Source: Bolinopsis microptera
Taxonomy: Eukaryota; Ctenophora; Tentaculata; Lobata; Bolinopsidae
Direction of reading: 5' to 3'
Length of the DNA: 64,000 bases
NCBI RefSeq assembly: GCF_026151205.1
Contig: NC_087082.1
Span: 15,161,365 to 15,225,364 of the forward strand
Made by a program: the position numbers and the translations under genes. The notes beneath the pieces are model-generated. The model saw only the letters and a list, made by a program, of their open reading frames with translations. It did no database searches and was not told the DNA's origin. Each line of letters opens with the position of its first letter. Position 1 is the first letter of the stretch. Positions 11,832 to 24,310 of the stretch are shown here, piece after piece.

Positions 11832-12240
11832 TTGTTGTAGCGTGAGCGTAGAAATAAAACAAGCTGTTAACACGTAATCATAGAGGCTAGGGAAGAACAA
11901 ATCGTTAATAACAAATTATGATAGCAATCAATGTTCAATATATATAACAGTGCCGACCTAAAATTCGAATTTGTACTTTTAACTGTAGGACATATTCAAA
12001 ATCTTCATTGCATCAAAGTTTTCTCCGGATATACTGCCTCCAGTACCGTGACGGCGACTTGTGTCACTCTCACCGACCTTACTGATTGGTCACTGGTCAA
12101 AATTTTAGTAAAAACCGCCAAATTTCGGTCGAGGGGATGGCAGAAAAACTCCTCTTCAAAAATCTTCCAAAATCTCTTTTTATATTCACACTCTATGTAC
12201 ACTCTACAGAACTACTATTTTGGCAGCATGTGCAAGCTGT
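11832..12240 (-). other. Candidate Gypsy leader and 5' LTR
   Basis: This is upstream of the gag start on the minus strand. It holds a TATA-like box (TATAAAAA on the minus strand, plus coordinates 12177-12184). A possible LTR end ...GTTAACA lies about 45 bp before gag, at about 11870. The outer LTR boundary cannot be fixed because the sister LTR lies outside the window, and no primer-binding site was confidently recognised. Confidence 0.4.
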
Positions 12241-12248
12241 ATGATTAA

Positions 12249-12518
12249 CAGTGGCGTAACGAGCGCCCCCGCTACCCCTGCTAGCAGGGGGGCGGCACCT
12301 TAAGGGGGCAGCATTTTCCTGGATTGTAGGTCTGATTTCACGGAAAAAGCGCCTTATTGGTGTACTGCCCTGTCGAATTTAGCGTTTGGTCAATGTGAAA
12401 AATATATTTGGGGTACCATTTTTACTTCAGGGGGTGGCAAAAAGCTGTAGGGGGCTCCGGATAGGGGCGGCAAATTTCAATCAGCAGGGGGGCGGCACAA
12501 AGGAACGTTACACCACTG
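12249..12518. mobile_element. hAT-type MITE with 8-bp target duplication
   Basis: A 270-bp non-coding element with inverted ends CAGTGGCGTAACG and CGTTACACCACTG, flanked by the perfect 8-bp direct repeat ATGATTAA (12241-12248 and 12519-12526). CAGNGGCGTA-type ends with 8-bp duplications are characteristic of hAT transposons. The interior is rich in GGGGGGCGGCA-like blocks near both ends, which could be subterminal repeats. No transposase is encoded, so it must have been mobilised in trans. Confidence 0.92.
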
Positions 12519-12667
12519 ATGATTAATGGAAGATTCTTTTTCCTATGATTATTAATTTTAGTTCATAAGTTTTGACAAACTTCTTGACCTACGAGCATAC
12601 ATAAGAGCCAAAAGCTTGTTCATGTTGCCTGACCCCTTTTTTCATTCATTTACTTACTCCAAGAAGC

Positions 12668-15600
12668 ATGTTCCAGAAAGAAGCTGTAAAGAAACTTCCT
12701 GGCAACCGCATTAAGTTTGAAACTGTTGAGGATGCAAAGCTAGAGCTTCTTGTGTATCGAAGAAATAGTGATGATGATCCATGGTTTTCTGTCTGCCAAG
12801 ATGTCCTCAAGATCCTGGAAAATATTTTCGAGAGTCCTCCAGATCTTACCTGTTACGCTGATATGTTCATCAGCTACTCATTTGCAACTGTAAACAAATT
12901 ATGTGTCTTGGATCTTTTATTAGATGAGTAAGTCCACTGTTGCACTCAATCATTTAACTATTTTTAATTAGAAATATTATATACAACTGTGAAATAGAAG
13001 GGTATAGTAGAAGGGTATAGTAGCCCAAAAGTAAGTGTACACTCCCCTTCTGCCTCAGCGTAACTGGGGATTAGTTAATTTTAGACCAGTTATCTATACT
13101 TATATCTCAATAAATGAGTGTGTGTGTGTGTGTGCGTGTGTGCGTATGTAATTTATGAACGGCTTCATCAATAAAATGGTAAAAGTTACGGGGCTGGTTT
13201 TTTCGGTATATTTCCTTCACAACTCTGATAAAGCCCAACAGCTTCAGTATTTTTAAATCGGCTGGTGGTAAGTTTAATTGATCATTTTGTGACCCAAATG
13301 TGATACTTATGTGTCTCACGTACTCTCCCTCTCTCCCACTTTTGCTCTCTCTCCCCCCCCCCCCCCCCCCATAACAGATTTGTGATATAATTAAAGGTAA
13401 GTTGGCAGTGGACCTCAAGATTGGCTATCAAGTATTACTATAAGATATATGAGGGGCACTCAGAATTAAATTGCAGTCTGTTCATTCTTTTGCACCGTTT
13501 TAACTACGAAAATTTAATGCGTGTTTTCGATTATAATAGACTTTTATGCTTTTGCATTTCAACTGCGATAGTTAAGTCCCGGCCGTAGGAACGGGTCACA
13601 CTAGTATCATTAATATTGGTAATTTAATTATCATCTTTTCGTGTGTCATTTTATTTCACCTAATTTTGTATTTTATTTTATTTTCGTGTGTTATTTTATG
13701 AAACAATATACAATTCAGATCATACATTTTCAGGAATCCGACTCCTGCAATAATTACTGTACAATCTGACGATCAGGATGGTGGTCACATGATGATGGAT
13801 ATTTTTTATAGGGAGGAAAACTTTGATTCCTTTGTTAGGAAATTACTCCCACACATAGACCCGTCCAACTCTTTTCAACTCAAATCAAATGAAAATGGAA
13901 CAGATGGTGAAGCCGTTGTTTCCAGAGAAGTTTTTGAAAATGAGGTCACTGAAAGGGAGTCTCTTGATGATGAAACCAATCCGGTTGAGCTTGTTGAAGA
14001 TGAAAATAGCGAGGAGTTATATTCTGATCTTGATGTTGACCGTTATCATGATGCTGAAAGTGGAGAGCCTTTGGATACTTCAGTAAACAGTGATAGAGAA
14101 TCACATTTTCTTGAAGAAAATGGTTTACATATAAGTTCTATTAGAGGTTTGTATTACTTAAAATTTGTAGGCATATCTTTGAGTTTTCTTCAGTTAATAA
14201 TCGAACCACCAATTACCAATAGTAATATGAATAAGTGGAACTAATTATTTATTTTGATAGCAATAATTTGGTTTCTTCTATATCATTTGCATACGAATAA
14301 TGCGTTCAATTTATTTTCAGAAAGTAGTACTAGTCATGATATATCAACAGCTGACACGAACGTTAATGAAAACGAATCTAGTACTGATCAACTGTTCGAC
14401 TCGATAACAAGCGAGGATCTAAACGAAGCTTTAGAAAAGGAAGACGAATTAGGTCCACTGGAGAAGAGTTCCTCCAATGGTTTTGGTGAGCTGACCACGG
14501 AGGAGTTGCTCTCCCTCGAAAACTTCAACCCTATGTCAGAGGCGTGGAATGACAGAGGGAATAAGATCAATAAACAAAGGACCGATCTGACCATGCCTGC
14601 TGATAATATAGTATGTTAAGTTTTCTGATAATATAGTATGTTAAAAAACTCTTGTACTTATAAGCCTTTAAATTTAAAATTCTAACAACTTGCATATTCA
14701 CAAGTATTGAGAACCTAAATACAATAAAGCCTGGATAACTTATATAATTCAAATTATTTTCAGTTGGTGGCAGGAGAAAATGACCCTGGTAAGCAGATTG
14801 TCAAACTTGTGGTGTACAATGTACCTGAAAAAGCACAGAGAGTAAGTCTACTTACAATAGTTTGATAGTCGGATGTAAATTGCATCTTTTTTTGTCCATA
14901 AAGTTCCCCCTTAGAAAACGTAGCTAATTTGTTATAAGAAACGTTTTATTAAAACGTAAGATATGATAATACTTATCACATCCTATGTATTTACAGATAC
15001 CGCTGAAGAACTTTTTGAAAAACCAGTGTCTGAGAAGTGAGCCCCCTGTTAAAATTGAGCGAGTTAATATCGACGAGAAAACCCACAAAGCGTACGTTTA
15101 TTAAACAATAACTGAAAATATACCTTTTCCAAAAACACATGATATTATGTTGTCTGTTGATAGCAAAACAAAAATGAACTTCTTGATATTTCCAAACTGT
15201 TGACTCATTGACTAATGACTGTTAAATAATTGTATATTGAAAAGCAGCATATGATTATGTACGTCCACTTTCACCCATTTAGGTTCAAAATAACCGTTCT
15301 GTTCAGGTATGTGGAGGTTTCAGGAACGGGTGGAGCTCAAGTATTTATTAAGAATGTGCACAAAAAGAAGTTCTGTATGTGTGAGCTAGATGTTAGAATA
15401 CAATATGAGAGAGAAGATCCCAATATTATGAAGATGCAGTCTCTCTTGCTGAATAGAGAGAGGGAGAGTGAGAGGGAAAGGCTGAGAGGTTTGGGGTTTA
15501 GTGATGTTACGGGTGTTTATTTGATATTTTATTGTGATCGGATAACTCGTATCTATTTCTTGGTAAAATAGACAATATTGTACGTCATTCTGACTGCGAA

Positions 15601-18600
15601 TTGCCAAAATGTATATCACAGTTGATATTTTCTACATTTCAGATTCTCAACGTAAAGGTAAAGGTACGGTTCGAACGACAGCAGAAGTAACGACACATGC
15701 ATTAACATCTAGTCGACGTGACCAATGTCTTAGAGCAGCAGAGAACAGAAACACAGGGGATGTTGATGTAGGTGGTAACACCTCAGCAAATAGTAGTTCT
15801 ACTGGTAACATATCACATGTTGCAAGTTCTAATGAAGTTACTGTCAACATTGCAGACAATCCCCCAGAGACAAATACCTCATTAACAAACAACACGGAGG
15901 TGTTGTTAACTTCACAGTTTAGTAAAAGAGAGGAGGCTGATGATGGGTTATCTCTCGCTCACACAGAACATTCTAGATCAGACGATATTGCAGACCAGTC
16001 TCCACCTGATCTATTCACAGAGGAACATTTAGCAGTTGCTGGCTCACAGCTGACTAATTGTGGTACTGATGCTAGGAACGCTGTTACAACGACTCACAGA
16101 TCAACTGTAAACTTGACAACACCACAACAGGGAGGAGGGAGGAGGGAGTTCCTCTCAACCAGACCACCTAAAACTCACTCCACAGTCCCTGATGAAGATA
16201 TAAGAGATGATTCACCCCCCAGCTTTGAAGGATATGTCAGTTCAGCGAGAGATTCAGACTTAACAACAACCCAGTTCAACTCGGTAACACCCATTAAAGG
16301 TCCTGTTAAAAGCGCTGTACCACAATCAGCGAGCTCTTCTAACTCCACACAAAGTGAGTCTCAAGAAACCAGCTCTCCTTCAGAACACCGTACCGCTCCC
16401 TCAACTACACTGCCTTCTACCACCACTACTGATCCTGAAACTACCTCAGCTGATAATTTCACAACTCATGATTACGTTATTCCTAATCCTAACACTCTTA
16501 CTGATGACATCACTACGTCTGATGACGTCACTACGTCTGATGACGTCACGAATCTCGCTGTTCACTTAGCAGGACTCGTTATAGAGGAGGAGGAAGAGGA
16601 GGAGTGTGCCGAGCAGAGGTCTGTTTGTCAGAAAGAAGTGCGACTAGAGCCTTTACCCAACAGAAATGTAAGTTCTGTTGATTATAATTATAAAACATAA
16701 ATAAATCAACTCTTAAAGAAAATTTATAATATATTTTTCTATTTAATTTACTTTTATAATTATTTATAATTTATTATGTATGATAATTACCGCACGAATG
16801 AGATAAAGGGGAAAATGAACGATTGCCAAAGTCACGCGTGATAGATCACGCGTGATAGATTAGAGTTAGGATCACCATAAAGTTGTTTACCTCATTGGTC
16901 AATGGTCGGGTCGGGCGTCTTGGATACTGCCTCTTATTGCTGCCATATCTAACTATCTGTGGTGGAGTCGGCATAATACAATGGCCAATGACAAAATGAA
17001 CTGTACTCTGTGCATGTTCATTATTTATGAATAATGTTCAATGCTCTTAAATATATGTATAGTGAAGGATCTTGCCAAGCAGGGCACCACATTCGCAAAA
17101 TGGAGGGTTCCCTTTGTTTACAAGACCTCACTTGATCGTCTCCATACAACCTAGCTCATGTTTTAAATGTAGTTCACAAAATCTAGCCGAATCTCGCGGA
17201 CTATCTCAGAGTCCTGCGTTAATATATATCTATATATATATATATAATATATATATAATTCGTCTATTCGCTATTACAGTTGATATTATTCCTATATGTC
17301 TGATTGTCTGTGCAGTAAAACTAACGTTAAAACCGTTAGTTCATTATATTATCTAATTTTGATTTAAACCGACATAAATCATAAATGTGGCCTTTGCAGC
17401 TATTTCAAGCTCTCTGAGTCTCTACGATGCTCAGAGACCGAGATACAAATTTACCGAGAAGTATTTAGATATTTTGCCCCAGGTATTATAGGCTTAGGAT
17501 TAGCGACACGAATTGCGTGCACAGATGATTTATGTTCAGAATGACTCTGCGTGGTCCATAATTCCAATGCTGTTAAATACGTAGCGTTTCAAGCAAACGT
17601 ATGCATACGCAAACGTATTTGTCGCCGAAAATTCGCGTATTTTGATTTCCACTGTGGAGTAAGAACGATTTTTTAGAATAAATTTTGATCTGCACGCGTA
17701 TTTCGGACAAATTTTAGACGTATTCCGGACAAAATTTACCAGGGTCTAAATTCAATTTTTTTCGGGCTTATTGATTGGAAACTTCACGTATTCTTACGTA
17801 TTTCTCTCGAACATTGAATACGCCGTATTTTGAGCCGATTTTTTGACGTATTTAACAACGATGCATAATTCTGCACATCGAAGTAAATAACTACACTCTG
17901 CCATAGTTAGTTCGTACGTAAATTTTTCGTAAACAAGTGGTGCATGCATTTTCCTCTTTAAATCAACATAACATACTGCCTTACAAAACTAATACTGAGG
18001 TTTAATTATATTAAACCAGTGTATCAGCATTTGTTCTCTCCATCTCTCCAACTAGTATTACACACGCTCCTAAACAACCTAATATTACAGCACTGGAGAC
18101 ACTGTCCTCCCACACCTCTAACTGAGCGACTCCTCTCGTTCCACATCCCTGCTCCAGCTACTGTGTCACGTGTTATTGTCACGTGGTGTGACGGTGAGGG
18201 TATCTGGACCATTGCCAAGGCGGACTATCATCGTCTCAAGTAAGTCTGGATATTAACTGTACTATTCTTACTCGATTCACATTTTGTGATATTTTGTGAT
18301 ATTTTGAATCAGTAATTTAAATGTAGTATAATTTTTGGGCCCACCCATAACTCTTGAGATCGGATAGATTTTTGTGAGAATACTAGATCTCTCACGTGAC
18401 CGGACAAGTAATAGAAGTGCTTTATTTCAGGCGGTATTCTAAAATGTTAAAACTATCTCCCCTTCCTCTGAGTACGCCTGTTAAAAACGAGATGGTAGCT
18501 GTAAAGATCAACCAGGTACACAAATACAGCCACATTTGTTTGTATGTAGAGTTTGTGTAATGTTACATCTTAAATTTCACTGTCATTTGGTAAATGAATC

Positions 18601-19203
18601 CACACTCGGGAAAGCTCCAAGATTTCAGAATGTTTTCACTGTCAACATTCAGTGATCTTTGCACCACGAGAATGTAGTAATAGTTTGTGATTGGTTCTTC
18701 TTAATCACGTGATGCTTGTTCTTACGTCTGATTGGACCAAACTCAGGTGTTTTGTCGAGGAATTGTCCAAGAAACTGGGACAGGTGCGGGCGGTATGGTT
18801 CAAATAAGGCTACTGGATTTAGGGGAAGTCAGATCTGTTGCACAAAACTGGTAAATTACTCTGATTGTAGAAAAGTAAACTGGTAAATTACTCTGATTGT
18901 AGAAAAGTAAACTTGCGTTGAAACTTAACTTGTGACTTTAAATACAGATTATCAATTCATATTCTTTAAAACATTCCGTCTGAACATCCTTGACGTAATT
19001 TCCGCCCAAGATAGACGTTACGTCCGTCCAAGTCAGGTCTGGCAGAGTAATATTAATTCTTTTGCAGCTTGTACGGTATAAAATCAACGAGCAAGATTCT
19101 GTCTCAAGAATCTTTGGCTAAAAAGAGATCTCTGCATCAGAGTAAAGTCAAAGACAAGGAATTGTTCGCTTCACTAGCCAATCTAGTACTGGGAAATAGA
19201 CAG
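12668..19203 (+). CDS. Tudor-domain protein, 5' exons
   Basis: Exons read by eye: 12668-12927, 13734-14146, 14321-14610, 14764-14841, 14997-15091, 15307-15488, 15643-16667, about 18020 or 18055 to 18239, 18431-18515, 18746-18850 and 19068-19203. All have GT-AG borders and compatible phases except across 16667-18020, where a join or extra exon is unresolved. The N-terminal exons encode an unrecognised globular region, then acidic and S/T-rich disordered sequence (15643-16667). From 18.0 kb an extended Tudor domain begins: an SN-like first strand (VIVTWCDGEGIWTIAKADYH) followed by a Tudor core (VFCRGIVQETG...MVQIRLLDLGEVRSV). Tudor domains bind methyl-arginine on PIWI and other germ-granule proteins. 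The last exon ends in phase 0 (NRQ) and, unspliced, would stop two codons later. The rest probably lies at 42.73-44.32 kb. The N-terminus is uncertain because the frame is open upstream of the ATG. Confidence 0.75.
13117..13370. repeat. (TG)n microsatellite and 18-bp poly-C in an intron
   Basis: A TG/GTGCG-rich microsatellite at 13117-13146 and a run of 18 C at 13353-13370 both lie in the first recognised intron of the Tudor gene. They are simple sequence only. Confidence 0.85.
16668..18019. other. Intronic stretch with an unresolved exon
   Basis: The exon ending at 16667 leaves phase 0, while the next good exon enters in phase 1, so a coding exon is probably missing here. A candidate lies at about 17396-17479 after CCTTTGCAG and before GTATTA; it is open in two frames, so I did not commit to it. 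The stretch also holds an AT microsatellite (about 17222-17260) and an inverted-repeat element (17571-17858). Confidence 0.4.
17571..17858. mobile_element. Possible MITE with TGTTAAATACGT ends
   Basis: The 12-bp sequence TGTTAAATACGT at 17571-17582 is matched by its inverse at 17847-17858, flanking 264 bp rich in CGTATT repeats. Similarity may extend outward with mismatches. No target duplication is certain and nothing is coded. Confidence 0.5.
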
Positions 19204-19454
19204 GTTGGTTAAACTTGAATTTTAAATTGTTTCTTTTGAAATTTGTAATTTATCAAATACATAAGTTTGAAAATCGAATACAGGTCTTAAAATCAAATAA
19301 TTGATGTGCTCAGGTAACCAGACTTACAAATAAATAATGATTAAAATTCATATTAAGAATTTGTTAATAATATTATTAATATCTACCTTGCAAATAAAGA
19401 AGCAACAACATTTCAAACGAACAAATAAAAATCTTCCATAATGATAATACTATG

Positions 19455-22317
19455 TATATGGACACGTTCATTGAAGTTTGAGGATATTGGTAAATATTAG
19501 TGACCCTACTGAATGGCACGATGATGTAAAATGTGTCACACTATGAAACTATATAAACCCTCTAACCCTAAGATAATCGTTTCATCCTCTAGATAAACTT
19601 TGTCGCATAACGATATCTTTATCAGACGATAAGATATCGCTTAAATGCGGCCGGCAGTGAGTTGTAAACTTTGTCACACTATAAAAACGTGACGGAGTTT
19701 ATATGGACCCCTTGTTGCCGTGTTTGACCAAATTTTCGAATTTCCAATTCATAGAATAGCTGTATATGACTATTATCTACATATTTAGCGACTTTTTTCC
19801 TTAAATGGTAGCACCATGTAAACTCCGTCACACATTTAAGAAATTTATATGAGGGATGTTTATGACATCCTGACAAGAAATGCCGAATAGTCTAGCATTA
19901 TTTTGTGAGCTGAATGTGTTTGGAATTGTTCACATATTTCATTGTTATAGGCAAATACAAATACAGAAGGCAGAAATAGGTAAATTTAGTCACATAAATT
20001 TGTATGATATCTCAACATGTGTGAAATTGAGTAAATATTAGTATACCAACTTAAACACCCTATATTACGTACTATGAATCAATTAACAATATTTCAACCA
20101 TACGCCGGTCATATAAATTATTATATGGCAGTGATATGTTAACATTGGATAAATTTCAACACCTGAACAGGGTAAAAATTTGTAAATTTCGTCACAAAAA
20201 AAATATTACAACTTTATTTGCTCCGTGTTGGCAAAATAACTAATTTATCGACATAGTGATGGTGATAAAGTGACATTATATACTAATTGAGGTATGATTC
20301 TTCAAAATAGGGGCAAGAAATGTAAATTTCGTCACATCAGCCATTGCATTAGTTAGATAGATTTTCTTTCATATCAACTGCCCTTATTATAGTTGGAATG
20401 GATTTATACAGGAAATATAGAAACCCATGCCCATTTTTCATCACATTGAAATTATACTGTTGGGGCAGGAAAAGTAAATTTCGTCACATTTCGGTAAATT
20501 AGTGATATTAAACTCAGCATTGTTCAACTCGAGTTCTGATTTGCTGAAAAATAACCTACCAATAATTCCTGGAAGAATATTGAATTCTAATCGGGGTATG
20601 GTTCTTCAAAATAGGGTCAAGAAATGTAAATTTCGTCACATACGTCATTGTAAAATTTAGATACATTTTCTTTCACATCAACAGTCCTAATTATAGTTTG
20701 AAATGAATAATTCAGAGATGAAGGAAATATAGAAATCCATGCCCATTTTTCATCACATTGAAATTATACTTTTGGGGCAGAAAAAGTGAATTTCGTCACA
20801 TTTCGGTAACTTAGTATAATTAAACTCAGAATTGTCAAACTTGAGTTCTGATGATCTGCTGAATAATAACCTACTAATAATTCATGGAAGAATATTGAAT
20901 TCTAATCAGGGTATGGTTCTTCAAAATAGGGTCAAGAAATGTAAATTTTGTCACATACGTCAAATTGTAAAATTTAGATACACTTTCTTTCACATCAACA
21001 GTCCTAATTATTATTGTGACAATTTTTACATCAACTGCCCTTAACTTGAATCAGCTCTATCCGTGCATCGTGAATCGTCCTTATATACAGTTTTCCCGCC
21101 TTCCAAACCAAAATCAGATATAAATGATTTCGGCAATTCACCCAGAATTTTAAATTCCATATAATGTGACAGAATTTACATCATTTCCCAATAAGTGCAT
21201 GTATTTGCTAACTTTTCAAAACAACATATTTTAGGGCTATGATTGGTAGAAGAACCATCAAATAATGAGTTGAAAGGGTTTTGAGGACACCTCACAGTAG
21301 AAAAGAGGTATCGTATTCTGAGTGTGACAAAGTTTACGAAATATTGCCTTAAAACCGTTCGATCCCTGCCCTTTAGCCAAATGTTGTATCATAATTGTAA
21401 ATTGTTAGAATGACCTAATCTACTATATTTTAAACCAAAAAATGCTAATTGGGCAGCTATGGTTAACACAGTCACAAAAATGTGATATTTTTTACATTAT
21501 AGTGCCTAAAAACAATAAATTGTATTTCTGAGCCGTGTATATGGAAGTATGGGTCACGTGGCTAATGTCCAGAACTTCTGAACACGCTATATTTTTTGGT
21601 TTACCAATATCCTTAAACTTCAACATGAACGTGTCCATTTACGATTTCGTATCATTTTGTGACGATGTTTACATCAACTGCCCTACACTTCAATCAACTG
21701 TATCCGTGTATCGTCCTCATATATAGAGTTTTCCCGCCTTCCAAACCAAAATCAGATATAAATGATTTCGGAAATTCACCCAGAATTTCAAATTCCATAT
21801 AATGTGACAGAATTTACATCATTTCCCAATAGCCAAGTGCATGTATTTGTTAACTTTTCAAAACAACATATTTTATGGCTATGATTGGCAGAAGAACTAT
21901 CAAATAATGAGTTGAAAGGGTTTTGAGGACACCTCACAGTAGAAAAGAGGTCTCGTATTCTGAGTGTGACAAAGTTTACGAAATGTTGTCTTAAAGCCGT
22001 TCGATCACTGCCCTTTAGGCCTACATTGTATCATAATTGTTAGATTGACCTAATCTACTATATTTTAGACTAAAAAATGCTAATTGGGCAGCTATGGTAA
22101 ACAATGTCACAAAAATGTGACATTCTTTACATAATAGTGCCTAAAAGCAATACATTTTATTTTTGAGCAGTGCATATGGGAGTATGGGTCACGTGGCTAA
22201 TGTTCAGAACTTATGAACACGCTAGATTAATATATGTTAAAATTAAACCACTATCGTCAAAAACGCTGTTTTAGAAATTTACCAATTTCCTCAAACTTCA
22301 ATGAACGTGTCCATATA
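19455..22317. mobile_element. 2.9-kb palindromic element with ~150-bp periodic motif
   Basis: The ends are inverted repeats of about 41 bp (19455-19495 and 22277-22317; core GGACACGTTCATTGAAGTTT) with few mismatches. Between them a 15-bp motif, GTAAATTTCGTCACA and variants, recurs roughly every 140-165 bp. From about 19.67 to 20.94 kb it points one way. From 21.02 to 22.11 kb it appears inverted (TGTGACRAARTTTAC). The polarity flips near 21.0 kb. The right half contains a direct duplication of about 640 bp (21.02-21.64 and 21.66-22.32 kb), including a second copy of the right terminal repeat at 21601-21640. The left half contains a 300-bp duplication (20.33-20.63 and 20.64-20.95 kb). No plausible protein is encoded. 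It is most likely a non-autonomous foldback-type DNA transposon with arrayed subterminal sites. Confidence 0.8.
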
Positions 22318-22556
22318 TATATTATATAATATATTGAATTGTCAGGAAACTCAGTGTTAGACATTATTCATTTATCATCCCTCATTATTAGATTTCAGTC
22401 CTAAAAGTAAATTTCCCTAAAATTTTCCGAGGACCCACAATCTACATTCCCTTTTTCGAATCACATGTTGTATCCACACAAACCTTTTCTCAGACCATGG
22501 TTGTCTGTACTTTGCAAAATACATATCATAATTTGTGATAACTACGATAAATGGTG

Positions 22557-23135
22557 CAGGGACGTAGCCAGGATTTTTCTTTGAGGGGGGCTGTCGGCGA
22601 CGCGTCCAATCAAGCTGTGGCAGGGGTCTGGGGGCGCAGCCCCCAGCGTGGTCCAGGGGTGGAGCCCCTTGGCGGGGGCTAGGGGGGCGCAGCCCCCCGG
22701 AAATTTTTTGCGAAACAGGGTGTTTTAGACGACATTTGGCATTAAAGAAATTTGTAGGACAGCAATAAACTGGGATTGAAAAGAATCAAGTACTCACGTA
22801 AATTTGGTAACTTCACAACAGCAATCTGCATTCTCCAATCAGAATTTACGACTTACTCAGGCCTCATCGTCTTAAGATTTTTACATTTCCTACGGTCTAG
22901 GGGACACTATTGACTATAATTATAGAAGTCTTCTAGAATGTTTGCTTGGATTTAATGACATATATTTACTAATCCACACTTCAAATCTTTGACTGACTGC
23001 AGTCATAAATACAGCCCAGTTACCAGGCGACCATGGGGACTAGGGGGCTTATCTTTTTTCTGGGGTTCGATTTTTTCCGGGGGGGCTGCCGCCCCCCTAG
23101 CCCCCCCCCCCCCCCCCCCCCTGGCTACGTGCCTG
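22557..23135. mobile_element. hAT-like non-autonomous element with 8-bp duplication
   Basis: A 579-bp element with inverted ends CAGGGACGTAGCCAGG and CCTGGCTACGTGCCTG, flanked by the perfect 8-bp direct repeat AAATGGTG (22549-22556 and 23136-23143). CAGGGACGTAGCCAG ends with 8-bp duplications are typical of hAT. Near each end there is GC-rich material (GGGGGCGCAGCCCCC and a long poly-C run at 23099-23120) that folds on itself. It encodes no transposase. Confidence 0.92.
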
Positions 23136-23143
23136 AAATGGTG

Positions 23144-24300
23144 TCATCTGGCTGTGTTTTACTTGTGGGTTGTCGGAGAAAGCCACTTTTAAATAGTCAT
23201 TTCTCAATTATAAAACACTATTTTGAAGGGCTTTAGATATAATGTTATTGTAGATTTTAATGTGGCCCAGCAAAAATCGCAAATTTTTTTCCGTGGCCCA
23301 GCTACAAACGCCCAACATTCGGTTGGGAGGTAGTAAAATTAAAATATGCAAAATCTAAAAATAAAGTTCGGACGAATACTATATTACAGTCCGCCTTGAA
23401 GAATGCATATGTTCGCTATTTCATCGCATATTATTATTATCCTCGATAACTCAATTTTGCTAGGGTAAAGATAATAACGAACGATCTCGTCCTATCTGTA
23501 CCATTCTTCGTAGCTTTGCGTCTATCGTTATGATCGTACGATTTTTGATTGAATAAAGATTACTTTTATTATAATTGGGGGATTTCATTATCGATTGGGC
23601 GCAACTGTCGTATCTGATCAAGCAGTTTTTAAATTGGTTTTGATTCGTCATCTTCCCATGATAGCTAGATCTAGATTGGGCGCAACTGTCTGACAGCCAA
23701 AGTCTTCTGCCAAGTAATCTTACTCTGAGGTTCTAGAATTACAGTTCTAGTGTTCTAGTATTAGTGCCCCAGATAAGATCTCGAGGCAGCTGTAATAACA
23801 AAAGAGCTAGCCAGTGCAGTAACCACTTGATTAAAGAACGAGACACCCATTATCATACGATGGGAACATCTATGCGACTGAAAAACAAAACACGGGGTGT
23901 TACATAATATGTGAACGACCCCTATGTGTGTTGTAATTCGATCTCGAAAGGTAGGCCTCACTGGCTTTTTATCTTAATAATTTGATTAGATGTCATGAGG
24001 CTTTCCTTCGTGTTTTTGGTACGCAGATGGTTACAATTCATTCGCTCATCTTCGTTTCACGCTCGATTTGACTTGCAATCAACAAAATTTAAAGTTTTGA
24101 CAACTTTAAGTTCAACAATCGACATCCGTTGATTAAACACAATTACATTTACTGTTAAAAAAACTTATTTACGGGGATCTTTGGGTTCATATCGTAGTAT
24201 ATCGCATATTGTGCAGTAACGCGAAATATTGAAAACTATTCGATCTATTTTGATTTATTTTCAGTTAACCTATTCATTTTTTCTTAAATAAACATCATGT
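23144..24300. other. Non-coding stretch upstream of hydrolase 1
   Basis: No gene seen. It holds one isolated terminal repeat (23899-23923, ATAATATGTGAACGACCCCT) of the MITE family found intact at 36749-36872. The promoter and 5' UTR of the first hydrolase should lie in its last few hundred bases, which are AT-rich with no obvious TATA box at a diagnostic position. Confidence 0.5.
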
Positions 24301-24310
24301 TTAGGTTAAA

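Noticed and set aside
7491-11900. A genuine Gypsy-esterase fusion gene
   Set aside because: The missing integrase parts lie at 1.8-2.0 and 0.2-0.96 kb with clean target junctions, so the fusion is an insertion artefact.
15230-15571. 113-codon ORF as an independent gene
   Set aside because: It reads through an intron into a Tudor-gene exon (15307-15488); only the exon part is supported.
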